A DNA stretch of 64,000 bases from Leptodontidium sp. MPI-SDFR-AT-0119 (taxonomy: Eukaryota; Ascomycota; Leotiomycetes; Helotiales; Leptodontidiaceae), in contig JAHLEZ010000026.1 of assembly GCA_020726505.1 (NCBI GenBank), forward strand, positions 372,001 to 436,000. The letters run 5' to 3'. The position numbers and the translations under genes are program-made. Under the pieces are notes generated by a model that did no database searches, was not told the origin of the DNA, and saw only the letters and a program-made list of their open reading frames with translations. This document shows positions 56,007 through 64,000 of the stretch, one piece after another (the stretch's first letter is position 1; each line of letters opens with the position of its first letter).

Positions 56007-57270
56007 TTAAGAGATTTGATCTTGATCGACGCCTTTGTGCTCATTGATAGTTACCAGCCTCAGAAGTGGGAGGACATCCAAATGACTGTTCTTTGGCTTG
56101 CGAGGAGTCGGATCCGGCGGTAGAGCTAGATCGTCCTGTCTAGTAGCTGGTGCTTTTCTCCTAAAGAGAGAAGGTAGGGTTGGTAAGTATGCGCAGATAA
56201 CACTGACATGCACCTCGATGGAGCTCCAATACCCCACAGGAATATAATCCCCTGCCTCCATAGTTAATCCCTGTATATCGACGTTTCAAAAGGAACTTAC
56301 AAGTTATGTTATAAGTGTTTGCGAACTTGACTAGCGATGTCAGTCGCAATGTGCTGACGATAGTGACTCTAGTTGTTCTTGTATTAGGGGCAAGTCTTGA
56401 AACTTTGATTCTTAGGTACTTATAGAAATCTGAGGCTAAACATGACTAATATATGAATCTTTTGTTCCCATGACATCACGAGTCTTGTTAACTCTAGTAA
56501 TAGGAGGATAACAGTAACTGCATTAAGAATAATGTTGATTGCGGCGCTTGTCTATCCGACTGCATTTGTATTGATGTATTTAGCCGGAACCGTGCTATCC
56601 CATCTCGTCTAAGCGGCGTGGACTGGAATGCATTGGAATATTGAAGCAGTAATAAAAGCCGTGCTGTAGAGAAGATTTATTACCGTAGCGACATGCGTTA
56701 TTCTTCTCAGTAGTCCCTAGGAGAAAATTCGAAGGTAAAGACATAGTATTGACACCCGTATCATCGTCGAACTCCCAAGATACAGCACCTCACTAATGTA
56801 AAATATCTAAACAAGTTTAGAATAATCACGACGTTGATCTGGACTTACATATAGAATATGAGTTATATTCTCAAACGGCACAGACTAGATATCCTTTCCA
56901 AGTCCGTGATTCGCAACTGCGTTAATATATCAGCATTTTTTAATTCGGGAACGTGTAATATCTTAATTGACATACGTATGATAGCCATTGCAGAGAGCGG
57001 AATCACAAATCCCTACCAGGAAAAAGTCATTACTAACATATGTTTCGAACCTAGGCATTCACACTATTGCAATAATCATAGTCCAGTCGTCTATTCCGGG
57101 TTTTCGACTTTTCATCCTCGACAAGAAGCGTAGCATTACGGCCAGTAAAGCAAGGGACACTCTAACGATTGCGGTGATGGAAATAATATTGGTTCTGTTT
57201 CGTAGTGGCCGGTTACAGATGCTATCCGTAATGCATTTAGTCGCTAATGATATTAGTTATCTTCCCAAAG
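56007..57270 (-). pseudogene. Rhodopsin-domain (PTH11-like) membrane protein relic
   Basis: Near 57200-57040 the minus frame gives IISITAIVRVSLALLAVMLR, FLSRMKSRKPGIDDWTMIIA, the first helices and D-D-W motif of fungal rhodopsin-domain integral membrane proteins. Near 56340-56170 it gives TSLVKFANTYNIT, then, after a GTAAGT intron, DYIPVGYWSSIEVHVSVICA, YLPTLPSLFRRKAP, the conserved sixth/seventh helix region. The cytosolic tail ends TAA at 56009-56007. The middle is heavily interrupted. Intact members are seven-helix plasma-membrane proteins, some of them receptors such as Pth11; the ligand is unknown. Confidence 0.75.
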
Positions 57271-57711
57271 CTTCATGAAAACAGACCTATAAAGAGCCTC
57301 TTTAATCGTGTAGGTCCCACTCACGCAGAGTTCAAGACTATCACCCATCTATTGATCCGTACACATGTACGGTTCAGTTACTAGCATCCTGGGCAATTTG
57401 GTGGTCAACTCGGTTATACATTAGACCTATTCTCTCAGTATATAGAAATAAGATCAAGAAGCCTAACTTATAGTACATGTTAGTAGGACTCTGTTAGCGA
57501 GGTTCATTTTTGCGACAGGGGGCGCGATTGCCATAATACAAGTGTTAAAGACCTAGAACTCCCAGATCTAGTTTTCTTTAAAGATGTTTGTAAATATCCG
57601 GGGACGAAAGCTAGGTTTAAATGTGCCTTAGAAAATGGGCAGATTTGATGAATTGTATAGAATTACTTAGTATTGGAATGTTTACAAATTTGTTTTGCTA
57701 CTTAGTGTGAA

Positions 57712-57805
57712 GCGAGGTAGTCACTATAGCGGGGTAGTCACTAAAGCGGGGTGGTCACTGAAGCGGGGTTTTGAGGCGCGGCACTAAAAGCGGGGTAGTG
57801 AGCTT
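57712..57805 (+). repeat. GCGAGGTGGTC 17-bp array (c)
   Basis: Five to six units, the first three in exact 17-bp register: GCGAGGTAGTCACTATA, GCGGGGTAGTCACTAAA, GCGGGGTGGTCACTGAA, then partial units. It lies between the minus-strand rhodopsin-domain relic and the plus-strand relic at 58045. Confidence 0.75.
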
Positions 57806-58044
57806 AGCCTGAAAGTACGGGTTAACAACCATTTATCAAAGTATTAACCAGCGGACAACATTTCTGAAATAGTAATAAAAGTTTGATACAAACACGAGAA
57901 CTTTGGTCCAAAACCAAGTGCGTACTATTGTCCTTAGATCATTATACATATTCAATACTAACATTTGTTTATGTTTATTTCCTTCTGTAGCGGTTGAATA
58001 TCTAAAATTTACCGTCCCTCAAATCGTCAACTATAGTAACCTTT

Positions 58045-58450
58045 TCTAACACAATCGAAGAGGTGGAAAATCGATTGACACGACTTGTCAATGAAGCTAT
58101 TAAGTACAAGTTCGGCACTAATGGCGGACATCGCCGCATCCACCCTGCCGACATTGTTATAGATCCTTCCGCTGGCGTCTAAACATACTTTATCCGGGAC
58201 GAGGCGGTATATAATAAAGGTCCTTAGAAAGAATTCGTTAACTATAAAGTCAAAGGAAGGCTCCCGAAGAATAAAACACCGCGAAAGCTCTTCTAGGACG
58301 TCGACAAGGCAATTATTAATAGAGATATTATTGTGAAGCTTGCAGACACCCCGGGTCAATTGATTAATTAGGATAATCTAAGAGGTTGGCACTATCACTC
58401 ACCTGGAGATAAATTCGATAATGAATTTCATCACCCCCTTTCTTCTAGAA
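58045..58450 (+). pseudogene. Uncharacterised protein fragment
   Basis: A plus frame reads TIEEVENRLTRLVNEAIKYK, GTNGGHRRIHPADIVIDPSA, EFVNYKVKGRLPKNKTPRKL and WHYHSPGDKFDNEFHHPLSS with four TAG/TAA at likely Gln/Trp sites. Coherent over 130 codons, so once coding. No family recognised; it may be a 5' exon of the next relic. Confidence 0.4.
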
Positions 58451-58660
58451 CCGGCGATGAGAATCCTAGTGTAAGATTTTGTGTTTGTATCTATACTAGT
58501 GGAAGGACTTTTTAAGACGATGACGAGGTGAATCTCAAAGATATTAGGGGAAACAATGTCTAACAAAGGCAATAACTTTAGAAAAAGAGAGGGCGAACAA
58601 CTTCTTAGTAATAGAAATAATAAACGATTCCTATAATCCTCAGCAGATTCTTGTGACTAT

Positions 58661-58715
58661 CATCTCTCTACAATCACCGACACCTCGGCTCCTCGCCTCC
58701 TTTTGATATGTTGAA
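58661..58715 (+). repeat. Duplicated CT-rich leader, copy 1
   Basis: ATCTCTCTACAATCACCGAC followed by ACCTCGGCTCCTCGCCTCC matches 60930-60972 exactly. Just downstream ATGTTGAATTATCCA aligns with ATAATAAACTATCTA of the other copy, as expected for a shared 5' leader and first codons, with ATG lost in copy 2. Confidence 0.65.
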
Positions 58716-59037
58716 TTATCCAAATCGAACTCACCCCTTAGACTAACAGCCTAAGCCTCGGTTTTCGTAATCATAAGCACTTGTTGCTGTGTGCTTGCGT
58801 TCGACTGTAGTAAATAGGGCTAAGTAGCGCAGACCAAGACCAGGACGACTGGGTGGCAATTTTAGCAACTTGCCAGTGCCTCAGGGTCCTATGATATCGG
58901 CTTGATCAAGTACGTCAGGATTTATCTTCTTACATCGCCCCGAACTTGTTTCCTACTTAATGCACTTTACACCACCCTTGTTCTCACTCCGCTTCAGTAT
59001 TAGAATTCATGAACTAACTTGAATATAACATAGTATT

Positions 59038-60252
59038 ATGGGTTATATTGCAAACTTAAAGCCAGCGAAAGAGCGAGCCCGCTTTGGACGAGGAGCGTTA
59101 GACTCTCTTGGGCGCCGGGATATACCAATAACTTGGGGCGAGGTGGCCACGACTAAGTCTCGTCTAGTACACCCTCACGAGTTTGATTGCGACTTCATGG
59201 CCGAAAACGTTGTTTTTACCCTATATAGACAGCCCAAAAGCGATCCAGGAAATCCTTTAGAAATCGAGTCGGGCATTAGTCTTCTTAGTAGACTTGTAAA
59301 GAGTAGAGTTGAGACGCCAGAGGGACAACCTAGGGACCCTAAACCGGAGGAAAAGCTGACTTTCCTACTTATATCTTCATTCGCTGATATCTGGACATTT
59401 GCTTAACTTCAACCCGAGAATTTTGTAAAAGTCACTTCGAGGGTCATTCTCTAGGGTAGTTATACTGTGGAACCTAACCTTCCCAACTCTTGCTACACTA
59501 TAATTGCGGACCTGATGGCAAACAACAATGGAGGCTTCGACATGGATTCGGCAAATATATTCCATGAGTTTATATGCCGTAATAAGATTCCCTCCGTCGT
59601 ATTTACAAAAGTTGTTACGACTACTTCTGCTATACCTACAAAAGTCCTCAAGGATATGGCTGCCACGGGACATGTGCTAGGCAAACACCTTTACAAGGTC
59701 CAAGTTGATCTAGATCTTAAGTACTACGAAGCTTCGGGGGATAAGAAAAGACGCTTCAGAAGCCACATAGATAAGAAATAGTTTTTAGAAACTCGGACTA
59801 ACTGGTTTCTAAGCCATACTGAAGACGAGCCCTACCCCAAAGGTTCAGAGGTACTCGAATACGTCTTGGTAGTGCCCTACGACCCTCTTGTAGCGTTAGA
59901 AGTCGCTGGTCCGGATGTCCGAGATGCTCTGAATGTTTTGAAGCCGTTTAAGGACTAGAGTATTCACAAGATAGTTAGGAGACGAGCTCCAAATCCGAAA
60001 ACCAATGATTTAGGAGACATAGGAATTAATGTGGTAGAGACGCAAACGGTACTCGAAGCCCTCTTTACGGGCTCGCTAATGGCATGTTAAGAAAGTTTGT
60101 CGTCTCAAACTTGTTCTGGACCTAAGGATCACTAGACATCATCCGTCATGACTAGCTTCTTGAGAGAAAGAAATCGTCATTCTCACGCTTGTAGTTTTGG
60201 CAAAGAGCAGGGCAATATTCGAATGGCTAGGGGAGATCCTCCTATTTGCTGA
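59038..60252 (+). pseudogene. Uncharacterised ~400-codon protein, RIP-mutated
   Basis: A single plus frame of 405 codons from ATG 59038 (MGYIANLKPAKERARFGRGA) to TGA 60250-60252, no introns. Stops at about 59404, 59452, 59779, 59956, 60088 and 60133 are TAG/TAA. Sequence includes RDIPITWGEVATTKSRLVHP, FDCDFMAENVVFTLYRQP, PEEKLTFLLISSFADIWTF, SANIFHEFICRNKIPSVVFT and EVLEYVLVVPYDPLVALEVA. Soluble, mixed alpha/beta by eye. No known domain recognised. No indel over 1.2 kb, so point mutation alone killed it. Confidence 0.55.
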
Positions 60253-60929
60253 CGCAGCGTTATGTGGGTATCAAAGCGAGTGAGGGAACGTCTTTCGATA
60301 ATAGCTATTTAAACTTAAATATTTCAATATCACAGTGTATAATTACTGTGTTGATTCACAGCCGTGAAGCATGGCTGATGAGCCCTTTTAGTTTTACAAA
60401 AGCTGGTCTACACCGATTATAGATTCATCGAGTTTCGAGCATTGTAGGTGGAAAAGGAATATTATATATCGTGTACACTACCTTGACGTTCAATTATCAC
60501 ATGCGAGTACCTGAAAGGTATAGAGGCTTTTCTTTCGAGCCGGTTTAAATGTGGATGACGGATCACTTCACAGCCATGTATTATCGTGGAATAAAGTAGT
60601 GCATGAGATTCCTGATTACTACTGCGGATAGCTCAATTACTTAATCCTAAATCGCGCAGGCTAAATTCGCCTGACAAGTTTGATTAGTACTTCTAGATGA
60701 GAATATAAGTCTTGCTTCCACGTCATTATATGGAGATCTAGTAGCTGCCAGTCAATATCTGATTTGTAGTCTACGCTTAATATATTAATATTAACCCCCG
60801 ACTCTACAGTCCCGTGCCTCAGCTTGTGATACCACACCTACTTTATATGCTCAGTTCGTAAAGGAGGAGTAGGGTGCGACTTGGCCTGATTAAAATTAGA
60901 TATGCTTATGGCCCTCAGTTCTTTCTCAT

Positions 60930-60982
60930 CTCTCTACAATCACCGACACCTCGGCTCCTCGCCTCCTTTCGACATAATAAAC
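60930..60982 (+). repeat. Duplicated CT-rich leader, copy 2
   Basis: Second copy of the leader at 58661-58715, 2.27 kb downstream and in the same orientation. The codons after it align with copy 1 but the start is ATA instead of ATG. Confidence 0.6.
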
Positions 60983-61275
60983 TATCTAACTAGGAATCTT
61001 TCTATATACGTCTTTCTACAACAAGACCGTGACGGAAAAGGCAAATGGTAAGGCGAGCGACATGACCTAATCTCTTTTCTTATAGCTAATATGAATGTAG
61101 TGGACCTACTTGTCACCGACACTTAAGAGATTGACTGGAATCAAGTGGCCTTAGATGATCTGCACATAGAGTGCAAAATCAGAATTTGAGATTTGCGCAG
61201 ATAGAGGCTAATACGGCGTAGGAGCGGGAGCGAGATTTGGTGCGGTGGATGCGAATGGTAGATAGTTAAGTATGA
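60973..61275 (+). pseudogene. Small coiled-coil relic
   Basis: After the leader copy, a first exon (about 60973-61048; ATA in place of ATG) ends at GTAAGG, and a TTATAG acceptor precedes MNVVDLLVTDT, EIDWNQVALDDLH. A shifted frame gives VQNQNLRFAQIEANTA and ERERDLVRWMRMVDS, a short heptad-rich helix. TAA and TAG replace likely Gln/Trp codons. It is the smallest of the coiled-coil relics; assignment rests on layout. Confidence 0.35.
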
Positions 61276-61382
61276 TGTAAAAGATGCCATTGAAGATAAG
61301 ATGATGGCTAGAAAGCTCCATATCGCACATAACGTTGTTTAGGAATAATGCCACTGTGAACAGCTGCAATAGATCCCTTATC

Positions 61383-62246
61383 TTAACCTTGACGACAGCA
61401 TTTCTTGCTCGAGCCCTCTATGCTAAAGTCCAAAATAGCTCTAAACCCAAGCTGCTCGAGTTCTGCCTTTAAACTGTCCCTTTGCGCCTTGATGTTCTTG
61501 TATGATTGCTCCACCTCGCGCATCTCCCGCCTTAACTCATTAATTTTGACTAAATTATATTAATATAACTAGTAGACTAAAGAAGTACGCAAGACTCACA
61601 TTCTAACTTCATTTTCGCGTCTTTATTGTATTAGTTAGCCTTATCGAACTCGCGGGCTTGTTGTTCATACCTTTGATCAATTCAATTTCTCCCTGGAGAA
61701 CACCTATATCAGCTTTGGGTTTTGTTAGTCCTGGGACTAATTAAAGGGCGATAAATAGTCATCTTGCCTTCTATTTGCTGCTCTCTGGCCTGGCCGTTTT
61801 CCTGACTCGCCTGGAACCGTGTATTGCTTATATGAAGTTGGCTATTATTAGCTTGGAGCTCGCTAACGAATTTTAATGTGGGAGGTAAGCGGAGAAATAG
61901 CTATTGCAAGGACAATACTGACGGATTAGAGTTCGTAGTATGCTGGGTAGAAGCCTGAGTGCTTCTTGCGGAAGAGAAGTACTGGAGCTAAAAGATTTGG
62001 CTGCTATATCTCGAAAGAGAGTTTCGATTACTCTTAGGTTAGCTGGATGTAACATAGCAGATCTAAAGGAACTTACCACAGAGGAGACTAAACCGACTAT
62101 CTTCACTAATGTACGAGGGCTCTAGGGTGTCCTGAGGTGATTGTCAGGTATGGAAGTAAAAGTAGAGAGTCAAATGAATCACTCACCACGTCTGCACCTA
62201 TTTCGAAATGGATATCTAGTAGACCTGGTGTAGTGTCACTAGGCAT
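61383..62246 (-). pseudogene. Coiled-coil protein, multi-exon
   Basis: ATG 62246 (MPSDTTPGLLDIHFEIGADV) splices through GTGAGT...CTCAG to DTLEPSYISEDSRFSLLC and a GTAAGT donor. Middle exons give KPKADIGVLQGEIELIKG. The last exon reads NELRREMREVEQSYKNIKAQ, RDSLKAELEQLGFRAILDFS and ends KKCCRQG with TAA at 61385-61383. Coiled coil dominates the C-terminal half. Stops and one or two frame changes are present. Unknown function. Confidence 0.5.
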
Positions 62247-62740
62247 GGTTATTACCCTCTCAACGTCTTTAGTACTATAAACTCACTTGTTCAAAGGTAG
62301 AGCTATACCTTCCGCTATTTCGGGCGTAGTCTCATGGGGAAAGTATGTTGCATCAGTGGGATTCTTCCCCGTTAGTAGATGTTTGTTTCTAGCTTAGTTT
62401 CGGACTTACGTAGAACGAGGGACCTACTGAATTTGGGCTTGCTTCGCCGAGGGGTAGTGCGCTCATATTATTCGTGTAAGTGAGTGGGGTTGAGCGTAGG
62501 AGCTATCGTAATGGGGGTTAAGGACGGGGAGGAAAGTGTAGATCGAGCTGGCAGGTACTATTTATAATCTTCAAGTCCTTGTATCGCCCTTGCGAAGGCT
62601 GCTATGTCGTTCTAAGTATAGTGTTCTGATTCGTACCTCCTTTATAATACTACTCACGGGTTCCCTATTGCCTCAGCCTTGATTGTTATAGATAGTGGTC
62701 AGTAAGGTGTCGAATTTGGATTAGACATCTTCCGTTTTTT

Positions 62741-62893
62741 AGGTGGTCTCTTTTGTGGGGTAGTCTCTTTGGCGAGGTTGTCTCTTTAGCGAGGTTGTCT
62801 CTTTAGCGAGGTTGTCTCTTTAGCGAGGTTGTCTCTTTAGCGAGGTTGTCTCTTTAGCGAGGTGGTCTCTTTAGCCAGGTGGTCTCTTTTAAC
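62741..62893 (+). repeat. GCGAGGTGGTC 17-bp array (d), nine units
   Basis: Nine head-to-tail 17-bp units. Units 3-7 are identical (AGGTTGTCTCTTTAGCG), the outer ones diverge (AGGTGGTCTCTTTTGTG first, AGGTGGTCTCTTTAGCC eighth). It lies between the minus-strand coiled-coil gene (start 62246) and the plus-strand gene at 63179. Confidence 0.95.
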
Positions 62894-63092
62894 AACACAA
62901 GTTATCTACTCCTGTAAACGCCTCTCATTCTCGGCCTCGTATTCTTTGAATGCTTACTTCTCCACAGGCCTGTCATTCTTCGCCTCCTATAGTCCCAATA
63001 TCTGTCCTTACAAACGCCTCTCGTCGAGATGACGTCGTCTATTGTTAGCATGGTAATTATCTAGAAGGGCACGGTTCATACCTAACTATAAG

Positions 63093-63100
63093 TATAAAAG
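63093..63100 (+). promoter_or_regulatory. TATA box of the 63179 gene
   Basis: TATAAAAG 86 bp before ATG 63179, followed by a T/C-rich leader. Confidence 0.55.
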
Positions 63101-63178
63101 CGTCACCTAGAATCCCTTTCCTTCGTTTTCTCAGATAATTTCTTCATCCTAATATTATCACTTTTACTATTCTACTTA

Positions 63179-64000
63179 ATGTCTTCGAATGCGGTCAAAA
63201 GGCCATCTCTTCCCAGCGACAAATGGCTAGACACTTTCGATTTCTCTCCTTACCTCAACGATAATCTACCTGATGATCAATATTCACTTGTTGACACCCT
63301 CTTCTCCATCAACAGTATACCGCTTATACCTGGCGGCACATAGCCTGGCAATGTCATGTCTCCTATCTATCTCAACCATAGCTTACCACCAGCACAAACT
63401 ATCAACTCGAAGACTGACGGCATCTCGATAATGAACCACTTCACTAACTCTGCATATCTGGAAGAAAATCAGTCGGGCTTACCTCCTCGTACTAAAAAGG
63501 CTTGTAATTAGTGCCGCAAGAAGAAAACCCGATGCAATCGAAAAGGTGAAGAGGAATGTGTTCCATCGAGTAAAGCCAGGAAATCAGTATATCGCCAAAG
63601 CGCACTATAGAAGATTCAAGGCTCTACGGCAATATCTCCATCGCTCGGGCCTCAAGTAATTCAGTTGGAACTGCCGGATGTAAGCCTCATGTAGTATTTT
63701 AGGCTATGCTACGTCAGTTACTAATGTCTTGTCAGATAGCTCTTGAACGTCCACTAAAGCCTAAAACGTGCATGTAGAGGCTTCCTTCGTAGCGACAATC
63801 GGGCGATTCGAGAATCCCTTCTGGCCACGTCGTACAACTTAATCTATCTATACCGTCTCTGATTCCACTGGATGGCGATGAGAGAACGTCAATCGTTGTC
63901 CTACTGCGTTTGGAGTTTACTGGTCTTGGGTCTAGTCGCTACTCTTCTTGTCTGTTAGACTGGAATATTTATTTTGGGATAATAAAGGAAATGTAGAGTT
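63179..64000 (+). pseudogene. Truncated Zn(II)2Cys6-like protein relic
   Basis: ATG 63179 opens MSSNAVKRPSLPSDKWLDTF, an acidic/Ser region with a TAG after PGGT. It then reads KKACN-stop-CRKKKTRC and NRKGEEECVPS. C-x2-C-x6-C with basic RKKKTR matches the first half of the fungal Zn(II)2Cys6 DNA-binding cluster; a fourth Cys follows, but the final C-x2-C...C half is missing or changed. TAG between the first two Cys fits Gln in CNQC. A GTAAGC donor near 63678 and an acceptor near 63736 suggest a second exon running to the window edge. Transcription-factor origin is likely but the cluster is incomplete. Confidence 0.5.

Noticed and set aside
62741..62893. CRISPR-like look of the 17-bp arrays
   Set aside because: Units are contiguous without unique spacers, and the sequence is fungal.
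1..64000. tRNA, rRNA or telomere repeats
   Set aside because: No cloverleaf with intact arms, no rRNA-like segment and no TTAGGG array was seen by eye; a tRNAscan run would settle the tRNA question.

Overview
The window looks like a gene-poor accessory segment of a filamentous ascomycete (Pezizomycotina). The gene families are fungal: a CYS-3/MetR-like bZIP factor, an NB-ARC/TPR NLR-like protein, DUF3723, a RING-patatin protein, a ferric reductase, GH18 chitinase, a CSC1/RSN1 channel, a rhodopsin-domain membrane protein, a MADS-box-like protein and a Ty1/copia element. Introns are about 45-60 bp with GTAAGT-type donors and CTAA-type branch sites.

Most genes are dead, and they died in the same way. 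Reading frames, splice sites and domain order can still be followed for hundreds of codons, but Trp and Gln codons have become TAG or TAA. That is the product of C-to-T change at CpA on either strand, as in repeat-induced point mutation (RIP). Two long multi-exon or multi-domain coding units escaped: a four-intron MDR oxidoreductase (7140-8356, flanked by 110-120 bp inverted repeats) and a complete copia element (19486-24758) with two matching 171-bp LTRs and a 5-bp target duplication.

Layout. 1-281: end of a bZIP gene. 449-1419: NB-ARC/TPR relic. 2308-6774: an unknown gene, a PIF1-like helicase relic and small fragments. 6817-8953: intact MDR gene between inverted repeats. 10492-11526: coiled-coil gene. 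13367-13603: small membrane protein. 15147-17416 and 17728-18766: head-to-head DUF3723 and kinase-like relics. 19481-24763: copia element. 24915-25200: a 17-bp minisatellite. 25627-27728: a coiled-coil relic head-to-head with a nearly intact unknown gene. 28071-31070: RING-patatin relic. 32499-38322: four unknown or coiled-coil genes, one with a TFIIS-N-like fold. 38734-41705: secreted-protein, MADS-like and ferric reductase relics. 41962-43070: tandem repeats. 43029-47011: coiled-coil relics. 47478-53424: chitinase, acidic protein and CSC1 relics. 53538-57270: a long unknown protein and a rhodopsin-domain relic. 58045-64000: unknown and coiled-coil relics and a Zn-cluster-like fragment.

Two patterns cut across these loci. 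First, a motif close to GCGAGGTGGTCACTTAA, single or in 17-bp tandem arrays, sits in the gaps upstream of genes, most clearly between head-to-head pairs. Second, many small genes share a TATA box 73-105 bp before the start codon. Several encode short coiled-coil proteins of no known function. No rRNA, tRNA, CRISPR array or telomere repeat was recognised.
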